A DNA stretch of 64,000 bases from CADEDV01 sp036383515 (GTDB taxonomy: Bacteria > Bacteroidota > Bacteroidia > Chitinophagales > Chitinophagaceae): NCBI GenBank assembly GCA_036383515.1, contig DASVOE010000004.1, positions 1-64,000 of the forward strand, read 5' to 3'. The notes beneath the pieces were generated by a model that saw only the letters and a program-made list of their open reading frames with translations, had not been told where the DNA came from and searched no databases. This document shows, piece by piece, positions 17,474 through 26,707 of the stretch. The first letter of the stretch is position 1, and each line of letters starts with the position of its first letter. The position numbers were made by a program, and so were the translations under genes.

Positions 17474-17549
17474 CCTTAAAGCCAATGATAATTGGACGAT
17501 AATTTGAAGCTTTTAGAAAATAAGGAAGTGAAAGCCGGAAATGATAGTA

Positions 17550-17867
17550 TTATGCATCATCACCCGGACCCGGATCAGGCTTGAGTTCTTTCAATTTTTT
17601 TACCTCAGCCACAAACTCTTTGGCGGGTTTAAAAGCAGGGATATAGTGTTCAGGGATATGAACAGCAATATTCTTTTTAATATTGCGACCGATCTTGGCA
17701 GCTCTTTTCTTGGTAATAAAACTCCCAAAGCCACGGATATAGATGTTTTCGCCTGCGGCCAGGGTATCTTTTACTTCCTTGAACATGGTTTCAAGCGTTA
17801 CTAATACGTCAACTTTGGGTATCCCTGTTTTTTCAGAAATCTGGTTAACGAGATCGGCTTTTCTCAT
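17550..17867 (-). CDS. HU/IHF family DNA-binding protein
   Basis: This 105-residue protein shows the HU fold: MRKADLVNQISEKTGIPKVD at the N-terminus, the GFGSF turn near residue 47 and a beta-arm region with NIKKNIAVHIPEHYIPAFKP. HU-type dimers bend and compact DNA. The tail is slightly extended and acidic (KPDPGPGDDA). It is transcribed away from mutY, with which it shares the intergenic region. Which histone-like paralogue it is cannot be told. Confidence 0.92.
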   Translation of the reverse strand: MRKADLVNQISEKTGIPKVDVLVTLETMFKEVKDTLAAGENIYIRGFGSFITKKRAAKIGRNIKKNIAVHIPEHYIPAFKPAKEFVAEVKKLKELKPDPGPGDDA

Positions 17868-17917
17868 TGTTGCTGGTTTTTGTGGTTTTCCCTATTGTTT
17901 CAAAAACTAATTTATGA

Positions 17918-17925
17918 CAAAATTA
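17918..17925 (-). promoter_or_regulatory. -7 box of the HU gene
   Basis: TAATTTTG on the minus strand, about 50 bp before the ATG at 17867, matches TAnnTTTG exactly. A TTGACA lies only about 9 bp upstream, too close to act as the -33 element. Confidence 0.45.
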
Positions 17926-18026
17926 TATGATTGTCAACAGGATAGGGATAAAATTTTTCACACAAACATTTGCGGCACCCCAAAATAGGAGATATTTATT
18001 GCAATTATGACCCATTCAACCCCAGT

Positions 18027-19124
18027 ATGAAGACAGTTTATCCAGCAGCACCAAAAATAAAATTCGCTTTTGTTTTACTTAAATGGAACAAGGAAAAGAA
18101 TAACCGGCCAATGCCGTGGAAAGGAGAAAAAGATCCTTATAAAATTTGGTTGAGTGAGATCATCCTGCAACAGACAAGGGTAGATCAGGGGCTTAAATAC
18201 TACAACAACTTCATTAAAACATTTCCGGATGTCCATAAGCTTGCTAAAGCTCCCGATGATAAGATTTTCAAATTGTGGGAAGGCCTCGGATATTATACAA
18301 GATGCCGTAACCTGATCGCCACGGCAAGATTTATTTCGAAAGATCTCAATGGAGTATTTCCTCAAACATACGATGATATTAAAGCTTTGAAAGGTATCGG
18401 TCCTTATACCGCTGCGGCCATCAGTTCTTTTGCCTTTAATTTACCGTATGCAGTGGTTGATGGAAATGTGTTCAGGGTTTTGGCCCGGGTATTTGGAATT
18501 GAAAAACCCATTGATTCTACGGAAGGCAAAAAGTTTTTTACTGCATTGGCAGAGGAGTTATTAGATAAGAAGCAGCCGGGTATCTATAACCAGGCTATTA
18601 TGGACTTTGGCGCCGTAGTTTGTAAACCTGTTGCACCAGCTTGTTCTGCATGTGTATTTCAAAAACATTGTATTGCTTTTTTATCCGGTACGATAAATAG
18701 TTTGCCGGTAAAAGAAAAAAAGATCAGCATCAGGAAACGTTGGTTTTTTTATATGGTGCTGGAGTATAAAAATGAAATAGCCATACGGCAACGGATAGAA
18801 AAAGATATCTGGCAACAATTGTTTGAATTTCCCCTGATTGAAGCAGATGAGGAGCAATCGCAAAAAAGTTTATTACTAACAGCCGAACAAAAACAGTGGT
18901 TGGAAAAGAAAAATGTTGGAGAAATTATTTCTTCCCCATTATTCAGGCAACAACTTTCGCACCAGTTGATTGCAGGTCAGTTTATAAAAATAGAACTGAA
19001 GCAAAAATCAAAACAACCTAATGATTGGATATGGGTGAAAAAAGAGAAGCTGGCAAAGTATGCCTTTCCGAAATTTATTAATCAATTTCTACTGGAAAAA
19101 TCAATAGTACCAGGTTTGTTCTGA
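18027..19124 (+). CDS. mutY: A/G-specific adenine glycosylase
   Basis: Domains in order: HhH-GPD glycosylase (PWKGEKDPYKIWLSEIILQQ, then the hairpin LKGIGPYTAAAISSFAF and the catalytic Asp in YAVVDGNVFRVL), a [4Fe-4S] loop with the Cys spacing C-x6-C-x2-C-x5-C, and a NUDIX-like C-terminal domain that reads 8-oxoG. It removes adenine mispaired with 8-oxoguanine. The ATG at 18027 is preferred over a TTG at 17970, which adds residues with no homology that I can see. The order mutY-ssb-gldE-gldD is conserved in many Bacteroidota. Confidence 0.93.
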   Translation: MKTVYPAAPKIKFAFVLLKWNKEKNNRPMPWKGEKDPYKIWLSEIILQQTRVDQGLKYYNNFIKTFPDVHKLAKAPDDKIFKLWEGLGYYTRCRNLIATARFISKDLNGVFPQTYDDIKALKGIGPYTAAAISSFAFNLPYAVVDGNVFRVLARVFGIEKPIDSTEGKKFFTALAEELLDKKQPGIYNQAIMDFGAVVCKPVAPACSACVFQKHCIAFLSGTINSLPVKEKKISIRKRWFFYMVLEYKNEIAIRQRIEKDIWQQLFEFPLIEADEEQSQKSLLLTAEQKQWLEKKNVGEIISSPLFRQQLSHQLIAGQFIKIELKQKSKQPNDWIWVKKEKLAKYAFPKFINQFLLEKSIVPGLF

Positions 19125-19157
19125 AAATATTTTCGCAGCAGGGTAAGTATTTTTTTG

Positions 19158-19186
19158 TTGTTTACCCCTAAAAAATTCTAACTTTA
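19158..19186 (+). promoter_or_regulatory. Candidate ssb promoter
   Basis: TTG at 19158-19160, an 18-bp spacer, then TAACTTTA at 19179-19186. This fits the Bacteroidota -33/-7 layout apart from the last base of the -7 box, and places transcription about 40 bp before ssb. Confidence 0.45.
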
Positions 19187-19233
19187 AAGAGCATTAGGGC
19201 CTTGATGAATTATTAACCGTAAAGAGAAAGCGT

Positions 19234-19665
19234 ATGAGAGGCGTAAATCGAGTAATGCTCATTGGCAACCTGGGGAAAGATCCCGATGTACAATTCCTGG
19301 AAGGGAATATTGGAGTAGCTAAATTTCCACTGGCTACCACAGAAACTTTCAAAGACAGAACCGGCAAATTGGTATCTCAAACTGAGTGGCACACCGTAGT
19401 GCTATGGAGAGGTTTGGCAGAACTGGCCCAGAAATACTTACATAAAAGCAGCCTGGTGTATATTGAAGGCAGGTTAAGAACCCGCAGTTGGGAAGATAAA
19501 GATGGCAACCGAAAGTTTGCTACTGAAGTAGTGGGTGATAATCTTATTATGCTCGATAAAAGAGCCGATAGCGCCAACAGTCATCCACCCGGCGAAGGCG
19601 GTATAGAAGGAATGGGTGGCTCGGATGCTCCGATGGGTGACCCTTCTGAAAGTCTGCCGTTCTAA
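19234..19665 (+). CDS. ssb: Single-stranded DNA-binding protein
   Basis: The OB-fold domain (residues 1-105) begins MRGVNRVMLIGNLGKDPDVQ and contains TEWHTVVLW and the GRLRTRSWED strand. A Gly/Pro-rich linker leads to the tip ESLPF, a form of the acidic C-terminal peptide (usually DDIPF) that recruits repair and replication proteins. Length (143 residues) is normal. It follows mutY by 109 bp and has its own candidate promoter. Confidence 0.95.
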   Translation: MRGVNRVMLIGNLGKDPDVQFLEGNIGVAKFPLATTETFKDRTGKLVSQTEWHTVVLWRGLAELAQKYLHKSSLVYIEGRLRTRSWEDKDGNRKFATEVVGDNLIMLDKRADSANSHPPGEGGIEGMGGSDAPMGDPSESLPF

Positions 19666-19681
19666 CAAAAAATGAAAAGCA

Positions 19682-19689
19682 TATTTTTG
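19682..19689 (+). promoter_or_regulatory. Candidate -7 box upstream of gldE
   Basis: TATTTTTG followed by CG lies 17 bp after the ssb stop codon and about 92 bp before the first possible gldE start. No TTG at the right distance upstream. A small TCCCG/CGGGA stem (19737-19753) would fall in the leader. Confidence 0.35.
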
Positions 19690-19780
19690 CGCAGCGATCA
19701 GCAGGCGGGGTATTGATTATCTGCCTGTGTGACTTGTCCCGCTACAGTCGGGATTCATTTTCAAACCAAAAACCCTTGCA

Positions 19781-21121
19781 TTGGATAGTCACCCGGTCAT
19801 TGTTTTCCTGGATCATTGCTTTTCTTTTACAATGCTGGTCGTCAACACCCAGGCTACAGTACTTCTTTTTGTATTATTAGGAACGCTGTTGTTGCTCACC
19901 TTTGGTATCTCCGGTGCTGAAGTGGCTTTATTCTCTCTTAATAATAAAGACATCAATGTGCTGAAAACAAAACAGCACCCTGCGGCTAAAAGAATTACCA
20001 GCTTGCTGGAAGAACCCAAAGAAGTGTATGCTTCTTTGTTAATTGCAGGAACGTTTATCAATATCTGTATCATTATACTTTCCAATTACCTGATCAACCA
20101 GTTTATTGATTTTGGCATTTCACATTTATGGCTTACAACCTTAATCAAAGCCTTAGTGATTGCTTTTGTTCTTGTCTTTTTTGGAAGACTGCTGCCAAAG
20201 GTTTGGGCTACGCAGAGTAATTTACGGTTTGCTTACGACTGGTCTTTTGTAATAGAAGCTTTACACCTGGTGCTACGCCGTATCAGTCGTGGGATAGTTT
20301 CACTGGCAGATGGTATTGGAAAAAAATTGGGTGCCAATAAATCACAAGCTATCAGTATACAGGAGCTGGATGATGCTATCGATATTAAAACAGATGAAGA
20401 AGCATCTCCCGAAGAAAAGAATATCATGAAGGGCATTGTCAAGTTTGGAAATATTTCGGTGAAACAGATTATGCGGAGCCGGTTGGATGTAAACGGCATT
20501 GAGTACGACACATCGTTTGGTGATCTTATCAAAAAAGTAGAAGAACTTCATTACTCCAGGCTGCCGGTGTATAAAAAAAGTCTTGATGATATAGCGGGTA
20601 TCATCAATACAAAAGATATTATTGCTTTTTTAAATGAATCTGAAGCGTTTGACTGGCATGCATTGATGCGGCAACCTTATTTTGTGCCCGAAGCAAAGGC
20701 GATCGAAGATCTATTGAGGGATTTTCAGCAAAAGCGGATACACTTTGCCATTGTAGTGGATGAATTTGGAGGTACAAGTGGTATTGTAACGATGGAAGAT
20801 ATTTTAGAAGAAGTAATAGGAGATATCAGGGATGAGTTTGATGAAGAAGAAAGCGGAAACCAGCGCCTGGATAATAATAATTATTTATTTGAGGGCAAGA
20901 CCATGATCCATGATATGTGTAAGACAATGCGCTTACCGATGGATACGTTTGATGAAATAAGAGATGAAAGTGAATCATTGGCCGGGTTGGTGCTGGAACT
21001 GGCCGGTGAATTTCCTGCTCCTAACTCAGTTATCAGTTCCGGTGATTTTGATTTTACAATAATGGAAACGGAAAACAATCGTATCAAACTGGTGAAGGTT
21101 ACCATCAATACAAAAGAGTAA
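19781..21121 (+). CDS. gldE: Gliding motility-associated protein GldE (CNNM/CBS family)
   Basis: Three to four membrane segments form a DUF21/CNNM domain (residues 20-190, with SGAEVALFSLNN), followed by paired CBS domains (VKQIMRSRLDVNGIEYD to EEVIGDIRDEFDEEE) and a C-terminal CorC/HlyC transporter-associated domain. Relatives move Mg2+ or Co2+ or sense nucleotides. In Bacteroidota this gene precedes gldD and is named gldE, associated with gliding and type IX secretion. The start is TTG at 19781; an ATG at 19832 is possible. It lies 16 bp before gldD, so the two are co-transcribed. Confidence 0.88.
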   Translation: MDSHPVIVFLDHCFSFTMLVVNTQATVLLFVLLGTLLLLTFGISGAEVALFSLNNKDINVLKTKQHPAAKRITSLLEEPKEVYASLLIAGTFINICIIILSNYLINQFIDFGISHLWLTTLIKALVIAFVLVFFGRLLPKVWATQSNLRFAYDWSFVIEALHLVLRRISRGIVSLADGIGKKLGANKSQAISIQELDDAIDIKTDEEASPEEKNIMKGIVKFGNISVKQIMRSRLDVNGIEYDTSFGDLIKKVEELHYSRLPVYKKSLDDIAGIINTKDIIAFLNESEAFDWHALMRQPYFVPEAKAIEDLLRDFQQKRIHFAIVVDEFGGTSGIVTMEDILEEVIGDIRDEFDEEESGNQRLDNNNYLFEGKTMIHDMCKTMRLPMDTFDEIRDESESLAGLVLELAGEFPAPNSVISSGDFDFTIMETENNRIKLVKVTINTKE

Positions 21122-21137
21122 TAAGCAATACGTATTC

Positions 21138-21731
21138 ATGAAAAATTTGATCATATTCCTATTTATTGTTTCTGGTTTTATGTTTTCCGGTTGCAATAGC
21201 ACGTATACATTCAAAAAGAAAGGGTACTTCAAAATAGAACTTCCTCAAAAACACTATCGTTTATTCGACCAACCGGGTTATCCTTATTCATTCGAATATC
21301 CTGTATATGCCAACGTGGTAAAGGATTCTACTTTTTTTGGGGATGCCACGGAGAACCCCTGGTGGATCAATATCGATGTGCCTCAGCTTGCCGGTCGCAT
21401 TTATATCAGCTATAAAGAAATAGGAACAAAGAGTAAGTTTGATTCCCTGGTCAACGATGCTTATAAAATGGTGTATCGGAAGCATACTGATATTTCTACC
21501 GGCATTATTGATAGCGCTATTACAACTGCCAGTGGCGTAGAAGGAATGTATTTTTCATTAGGAGGTAACACTGCAACAGCCAACCAGTTTTTTCTTACTG
21601 ATAGTACCCGGCATTTTCTCCGCGGTGCTTTATATTTTAATGCAGCACCAAATGAAGATTCATTAGGAGTAGTAAATGATTTTTTAAAGCAAGACTTGTA
21701 TCACCTCATCAATACGTTGAAATGGAAATAA
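21138..21731 (+). CDS. gldD: Gliding motility lipoprotein GldD
   Basis: A lipoprotein signal ends in Met-Phe-Ser-Gly-Cys (near residue 19). The mature part has the GldD blocks YFKIELPQKHYRLFD, GYPYSFEYPVYA, NPWWINIDVP and FFLTDSTRHFLRGALYFN. GldD is a periplasmic lipoprotein needed for gliding and type IX secretion in Flavobacterium. Here it follows gldE as expected. No other gld or spr genes are in the window. Confidence 0.92.
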   Translation: MKNLIIFLFIVSGFMFSGCNSTYTFKKKGYFKIELPQKHYRLFDQPGYPYSFEYPVYANVVKDSTFFGDATENPWWINIDVPQLAGRIYISYKEIGTKSKFDSLVNDAYKMVYRKHTDISTGIIDSAITTASGVEGMYFSLGGNTATANQFFLTDSTRHFLRGALYFNAAPNEDSLGVVNDFLKQDLYHLINTLKWK

Positions 21732-21733
21732 AG

Positions 21734-21802
21734 ATCCCGGCACATACTATTTTGTAAGTATTGCCGGGATTGAGCAGCATTACGGATTCTTACTGCTCTT
21801 TT
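21734..21802 (+). terminator. Tandem hairpins after gldD
   Basis: Hairpin 1 pairs ATCCCGGCA (21734-21742) with TGCCGGGAT (21762-21770), with an inner ATACT/AGTAT stem. Hairpin 2 pairs GAGCAG (21772-21777) with CTGCTC (21793-21798) and is followed by TTTTATTT. It runs into the stop codon of the convergent gene and may serve both directions. Confidence 0.75.
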
Positions 21803-22194
21803 ATTTCAGCCTTCTTTTTTTCAACTTTTACGGGTTCTTCCGCTTTCATTTCTACTACCTGGAACTCTCTGAGCGGAGCCCTGCTGAACTCACGGTAATC
21901 CAATTTCTTCTTCTTTGTTTTTTTTACCGGCTGCTTCTCTTTCGAAGAAACGGAGACAGCAACCGATTCTCCTTTCTTTGTTTCAATCTCAGCCGATATT
22001 TTTTTACTTTCCATAATACCGGCCCTTTCATCAGTCACGGGTAATTTTTTTTCTTCTACAACCGGGGCCTCCATTTTTGCCGGCTCATACATTTCTTTGA
22101 ATTCTTTGCGATGATTGGTTTGGTTGTAGTCAACAAACCCGTAAATGCTGGCGCCGAGCATTAAGGTGATCCCAACGTACAAGATAGATTTCAT
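21790..22194 (-). CDS. Unknown single-pass protein with a long charged tail
   Basis: Not recognised. It has 134 residues: an N-terminal membrane helix (ILYVGITLMLGASIYGFVDY) followed by a disordered-looking tail very rich in Lys, Glu and Val (runs such as VKKTKKKKLDY and VEKKKAEIKEQ). No folded domain is visible. It is convergent with gldD across a shared terminator, and 68 bp from the DUF2306 gene upstream on the same strand, so the two may be co-transcribed. Confidence 0.6.
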   Translation of the reverse strand: MKSILYVGITLMLGASIYGFVDYNQTNHRKEFKEMYEPAKMEAPVVEEKKLPVTDERAGIMESKKISAEIETKKGESVAVSVSSKEKQPVKKTKKKKLDYREFSRAPLREFQVVEMKAEEPVKVEKKKAEIKEQ

Positions 22195-22262
22195 GTGTTT
22201 ACTATTTAAGTGGTTTAAGAAATTTGAGTTGTTCTGGTCTTCACGGGTTTCGATTTCGCCGG

Positions 22263-22937
22263 TTATGTTATGAATGAGTTTAGATATCGTTTACTTTTCC
22301 GGTAAATGATCCATTCTGCAAACAGCATATTGCCAATCACACTTATCCAGAGCGATAGTTCATAATTTTCCAGGTGATCCCAATCGAGGAGATAAAAAAT
22401 AATATGGTATACCCGGAAAGTAACGGCTGTCATCGCCATAGCATAGCTGCGCATCATCCATATCTTATGCGCCAGCACATTCTTTTTATGAATAGTAGTG
22501 AATCCATATAAAGTGGTAATGAACCACCACGTAGCCATAAAGAGGAATAAGGCTCTTTCCCAAAAGCTTCCTTTGGCAAAAAAAGACATATAAAGACCCG
22601 TCGGCGCTCCCAGGAACAAAACAACAAACACATATATTTTGCCGGAGATACGATGGATCCATTTTGTTTTTTTCAAAACATACCTGGAGAATTGTACTAA
22701 TGCTGTAGCTATACAAAGAGCGCCGGCAGCGATATGGATATAGAAACAGGTATTATAAAAATTACTTTTGAATAAAAAGCTTCTTTCTTCAATAAAATCA
22801 AAGTCTTTGCTAAAGGAAAAATAAGGAAGGGTATTATAAATTAGGAGTAAACTGAAACCGGCTACAGGAATCCAGAAAAGCATTTGAAAGAAGACCCGCG
22901 CCGATCGTTGGAGGATGATCATTCGGGAATTGTGCAT
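22263..22937 (-). CDS. DUF2306 family membrane protein
   Basis: Six or so membrane segments with the DUF2306 hallmarks: an internal HIAAGALCIATALVQF helix, then KTKWIHRISGKIYV (conserved His-Arg before a helix) and LAHKIWMMRSYAMAMTAVTFR. The paired His residues suggest a heme- or quinone-binding cytochrome-b561-like arrangement, but function is not established. The longest frame begins at 22985; the Met at 22937, or the one at 22922, is a more natural start. Confidence 0.7.
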   Translation of the reverse strand: MHNSRMIILQRSARVFFQMLFWIPVAGFSLLLIYNTLPYFSFSKDFDFIEERSFLFKSNFYNTCFYIHIAAGALCIATALVQFSRYVLKKTKWIHRISGKIYVFVVLFLGAPTGLYMSFFAKGSFWERALFLFMATWWFITTLYGFTTIHKKNVLAHKIWMMRSYAMAMTAVTFRVYHIIFYLLDWDHLENYELSLWISVIGNMLFAEWIIYRKSKRYLNSFIT

Positions 22938-23170
22938 ACAGTGTGGTTTGATAAACGAGATGCCCTGCCAAAATCTTCTCCACACTTTGACGCTGTTAGA
23001 TGTTTGTTAAAGGAAAAATGACCAGATCTGGATAACCAGCCTGCTACGATTTCCCGATGGTCTATCGGCCTGGGGCGAAGGCTAATTCCTGTTCTGGTTT
23101 GGCGGGATATAAAGACTGATCATCACTCATTTTTCCGACAGGGTAGGACAGGAGAAGAGGAAGCAAAGCT

Positions 23171-23178
23171 TACCTTTG
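23171..23178 (+). promoter_or_regulatory. -7 box of the DUF3109 gene
   Basis: TACCTTTG followed by CC. It contains the TTG that opens the longest reading frame (23176), so translation must begin further on. No good -33 TTG is visible. Confidence 0.5.
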
Positions 23179-23193
23179 CCCCAAATTGAAAAC

Positions 23194-23823
23194 AGCTTGA
23201 TCGTAATCGACAATATATTGGTAAGTGAAGATGTGGTGGACAAGCAATTTGTTTGTGATCTTGGTAAATGCAAAGGCGGTTGTTGTGAGGATGGCGCAGC
23301 AGGGGCACCGCTGGAAAAGGGAGAATTAAAGATCATTAAGGATGTGTACGAAAAGGTAAGACCCTACCTTACAAAGGATAGCATTGCTGAGGTAGAAAAG
23401 AAAGGCTACTATGTTTATGATAAGGAATTTGAATGGGTAACTCCTACACTGGATAATGACAATGAGATATGTGTGTATGGAGTAAGGGGAGAAAAAGGAA
23501 TTATTATGTGTGCCTTTGAGCAAGCTTATAATGACAAGGTGATTCCCTGGAAAAAACCAATCAGTTGTCACCTTTATCCTATCACTACTAAAAAGGGAAA
23601 GCATGGCGAGTATGAAAGAGTGAATTATGAACCCCGCGAACAAATGTGTAGTCCCGCCTGTGCTCTGGGTGAAAAATTAAAAGTACCCGTTTACCAGTTT
23701 TTAAAAGAGCCATTGGTAAGAAAGTATGGTGAAGAATTTTATAATGCATTAGATACAATAGCCAAAGGAGAATGGGAAGAAATTGATCCGATAGATATCG
23801 GAATTAACGAACAACCTGAATGA
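23194..23823 (+). CDS. DUF3109 family Cys-rich protein
   Basis: The protein has the DUF3109 pattern: VIDNILVSEDVVDKQFVCD, then the Cys cluster LGKCKGGCCEDGAAGAPLE, later Cys residues in GIIMCAFEQ, KPISCHLYP and QMCSPACALG. These Cys probably bind a metal or iron-sulfur cluster; the role is unknown. An open frame reaches back to a TTG at 23176, but that codon sits in the promoter box. The TTG at 23194 (before ATC-GTA-ATC-GAC) fits homologues that start MIIIDN. It lies 31 bp before lutB. Confidence 0.8.
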   Translation, partial: SLIVIDNILVSEDVVDKQFVCDLGKCKGGCCEDGAAGAPLEKGELKIIKDVYEKVRPYLTKDSIAEVEKKGYYVYDKEFEWVTPTLDNDNEICVYGVRGEKGIIMCAFEQAYNDKVIPWKKPISCHLYPITTKKGKHGEYERVNYEPREQMCSPACALGEKLKVPVYQFLKEPLVRKYGEEFYNALDTIAKGEWEEIDPIDIGINEQPE

Positions 23824-23854
23824 CTTGTATTCATTTTAATAATACCCGGTTACA

Positions 23855-25234
23855 ATGAAAGAAATGTCTGTCGATTTTATTGAAAAAAGTATTGAGAAAG
23901 CCGCCGACCTGGATCACCGGCGTAAAATCAATTTCAATATTGGTAAATACAATGCGGTAGTGCCGCAGGGTAAAGAACAGTTTGCCGATGTGCACCTGGC
24001 CCGTGAAAGAGCCAAGAATATTAAATGGAGAGCTATTGGAACGTTGGACAAACAGTTAGAAGATTTTGAATTGAACATTACCAGGCGGGGCGCTAAAGTG
24101 ATTTGGGCCGAAGATGCGCAACAGGCATTGGAAGCCGTGCAGAAAATTTGCGAAGAAAAAAATTGCAAGACATTGGTGAAGAGTAAAAGCATGGTGACCG
24201 AAGAAATTCATCTCAATGATTTTTTAGAAAAGAATGGTATTGAAAGTATTGAAACGGACCTGGGTGAATACATTCAGCAGCTGGACAATGAACCGCCGTA
24301 TCACATTGTTACACCTGCCATGCATAAGAGCAAAGAAGATATTGCGAAACTTTTTGCAGACAAATTGGGCACTGATCCTAACCTGACTCCGGAACAACTG
24401 ACCTTAGTAGCCCGGGATATATTAAGGGAAAAATACAGGCTGGCAGAAGTAGGAGTAACGGGAGCCAATTTCATTATTTCAGATATTGGCGGCATAGCAG
24501 TAACAGAAAATGAAGGTAACGGGCGATTGAGTTGTTCGATGCCCAAAACACATATTGTGATTACAGGGATTGAAAAAGTAATCCCATCTATGCATGACCT
24601 TGCACTGTTCTGGCCTTTGCTGGCTACCTATGGCACAGGTCAGCGCATCACTTCTTATAATACCATTGTAACAGGTCCGCGGCAACAAGGCGAAACAGAT
24701 GGTCCCGATGAAATGTATGTGATCTTATTAGACAATGGCCGAACAAATATTCTTGCCAACGAAAAACAAAGAGAGAGCTTGTATTGTATTCGTTGCGGAG
24801 CTTGTTTAAATGCATGCCCGGTTTATAAAAATATCGGTGGTCATACTTATGCTTCCACGTACAGCGGACCAATCGGTGCTGTGATCACACCTAACCTGAA
24901 ACAATTGGGTGAATGGAAACACCTGAGTCATGCTTCTTCCTTGTGTGGCAATTGCACCGAAGTATGTGCGGTGAAAATAAACCTGCATGAATTGCTACTA
25001 GAGAACCGGCATGAAGCGGCAGAAGAAGGATTTGCACCCTTTGCAGAAAAAATGGCGTGGAAGATATGGAAGATGGCAATGCTTCGGCGGGGATGGATGA
25101 ATATGGCCAATGGGAACATGAAAGGAAGACTGATCAATTCCATTGCTTCATCCTGGACAAAGCACCGGGGTAAATTGGATTTCCCTAAAAAATCGTTCAA
25201 CGAGCAGTGGAAGCAGAAATATGGTAATAGATAG
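23855..25234 (+). CDS. lutB: Lactate utilisation iron-sulfur protein LutB
   Basis: Domains: an LUD region (residues 60-300, with GVTGANFIISDIGGIAVTEN), two 4Fe-4S clusters (CIRCGACLNACPVY near residue 313, and CGNCTEVCAV near residue 365), and a C-terminal helix. In the LutABC complex this subunit links the LutA and LutC parts in L-lactate oxidation to pyruvate. A LutC-like LUD protein lies 28 kb away at 52834 and no lutA is in the window, so the complex is split on this chromosome. Confidence 0.88.
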   Translation: MKEMSVDFIEKSIEKAADLDHRRKINFNIGKYNAVVPQGKEQFADVHLARERAKNIKWRAIGTLDKQLEDFELNITRRGAKVIWAEDAQQALEAVQKICEEKNCKTLVKSKSMVTEEIHLNDFLEKNGIESIETDLGEYIQQLDNEPPYHIVTPAMHKSKEDIAKLFADKLGTDPNLTPEQLTLVARDILREKYRLAEVGVTGANFIISDIGGIAVTENEGNGRLSCSMPKTHIVITGIEKVIPSMHDLALFWPLLATYGTGQRITSYNTIVTGPRQQGETDGPDEMYVILLDNGRTNILANEKQRESLYCIRCGACLNACPVYKNIGGHTYASTYSGPIGAVITPNLKQLGEWKHLSHASSLCGNCTEVCAVKINLHELLLENRHEAAEEGFAPFAEKMAWKIWKMAMLRRGWMNMANGNMKGRLINSIASSWTKHRGKLDFPKKSFNEQWKQKYGNR

Positions 25235-25250
25235 TATATTATTATAACTG

Positions 25251-25281
25251 AAAGCCGGCGAATTAAACCGCCGGCTTTTTC
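25251..25281 (+). terminator. Terminator after lutB
   Basis: A perfect 10-bp stem AAAGCCGGCG/CGCCGGCTTT with an 8-nt loop and a short U-tract, 17 bp past the stop codon. Confidence 0.88.
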
Positions 25282-25317
25282 ATTTATATTTAGTCGTAAA
25301 AATATTCAGATACTCTT

Positions 25318-26619
25318 GTGCTTTTATATACTCCTACTATAACACCCCGGCTTGAATACATTTCAGGATTTATCGCTAAAGAAATTGCCGGTGAAAGAAT
25401 GCGGCTTACCGATGATATCGAAGTGTTTAAAAATTTCAGCGGTGTTAAGATCAATTACTCTCAGCAAAGAGTTATTCCGGATGAACTTTGGATCAAACCT
25501 CACACTCTTCTATTCGAAAAAAACATTTATCCTCAAGCCTTGAAATGCATGGAGGTAAATAGAAATAAAGCATTTTTTATAACTGATGGCGATTATCCGT
25601 TTGACATTTTTGCTGCCAGCTTTTATTTATTAAGCCGTTATGAAGAATACCTTCCGCATCAAAAAGATATGTACGACCGGTATGCTCATGAAAATTCACT
25701 GGCTTTTAAACAAGGGTTTTTAAACCTGCCCCTGGTAAATATATGGCTCGGGGAATTTAGAAAGACATTGCGGGAGAAATATGCAATGTTCAATGCGCAA
25801 AATTCTGTTTTCAGATTTATTCCTACGTATGATATTGACGAGGCTTATTCCTATAAATACAAAGGGGTACTAAGAACAGCAGGAGCTATTGTCAAAGCAG
25901 TATTAAAAGGACGATGGGAAAAATTAAGTGAAAGAAAAAAAGTGATTAGAGGATTGATGGCTGATCCATTTGATTCGTTTGAATGGATGGATCAATTACA
26001 TGAAAAGTATAAGCTAAAGTCACGATATTTTTTCCTGGTTAGTAGCAAAACAGGGAAGTATGACAGGAATATTCTACCTGCTGAACCGGCTTTACAGCAA
26101 TTGATCAAACGACATGCTGCTAAATATGAAACCGGTATTCATCCTTCGTGGCAAAGCGGTGATGATACTTCGCTGATGAATAAGGAAATTAAAATCCTTG
26201 GAAACATTACGGGCAAAAAAATCACTTCATCAAGACAGCATTTTATACGATTTACATTACCACAAACCTTTCGGATTCTCATTAATGCCGGCATTCAGGA
26301 AGATTTTTCGATGGGCTATGGCAGCATTAATGGATTCAGAGCTTCGGTAGCTTCACCTTTTTACTGGTATGACCTGGAGAAAGAAGAAACAACCAGCCTT
26401 CAATTGTATCCTTTTTGTTTTATGGAGGCCAACTCCTTTTTTGAACAAAAATATTCGTCGCAGCAAGCATTGGAAGAGGTGCGATATTATTATAAACAGG
26501 TAAAGATGGTGAACGGAACAATGATCACTCTCTGGCATAATACTTTCCTCGGAACCGATAAATTATTTACCGGGTGGAGAGAGGTTTATGAGCAATTCAT
26601 CAATGAAGTAACGGCTTAG
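25318..26619 (+). CDS. Polysaccharide deacetylase-like protein
   Basis: This 433-residue protein has an N-terminal alpha/beta domain (residues 1-150) typical of a Bacteroidota family with a NodB-like deacetylase domain behind it. The metal-site pattern is visible as TYDIDEAYSYK (near residue 168), GIHPSW (near residue 278) and RQHFIRF (near residue 306), with a late LWHNTF. It should remove acetyl groups from a surface glycan or act in its synthesis. The first start is GTG at 25318. No linked glycan genes are seen. Confidence 0.75.
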   Translation: MLLYTPTITPRLEYISGFIAKEIAGERMRLTDDIEVFKNFSGVKINYSQQRVIPDELWIKPHTLLFEKNIYPQALKCMEVNRNKAFFITDGDYPFDIFAASFYLLSRYEEYLPHQKDMYDRYAHENSLAFKQGFLNLPLVNIWLGEFRKTLREKYAMFNAQNSVFRFIPTYDIDEAYSYKYKGVLRTAGAIVKAVLKGRWEKLSERKKVIRGLMADPFDSFEWMDQLHEKYKLKSRYFFLVSSKTGKYDRNILPAEPALQQLIKRHAAKYETGIHPSWQSGDDTSLMNKEIKILGNITGKKITSSRQHFIRFTLPQTFRILINAGIQEDFSMGYGSINGFRASVASPFYWYDLEKEETTSLQLYPFCFMEANSFFEQKYSSQQALEEVRYYYKQVKMVNGTMITLWHNTFLGTDKLFTGWREVYEQFINEVTA

Positions 26620-26707
26620 AAAATAATTTGCTGGGTAAAGAACAGAAAGATGAACGGAGCGTCGCAACAGACGATGCTAGCAGTAGTACCGCTGGTTACA
26701 TAACCAA

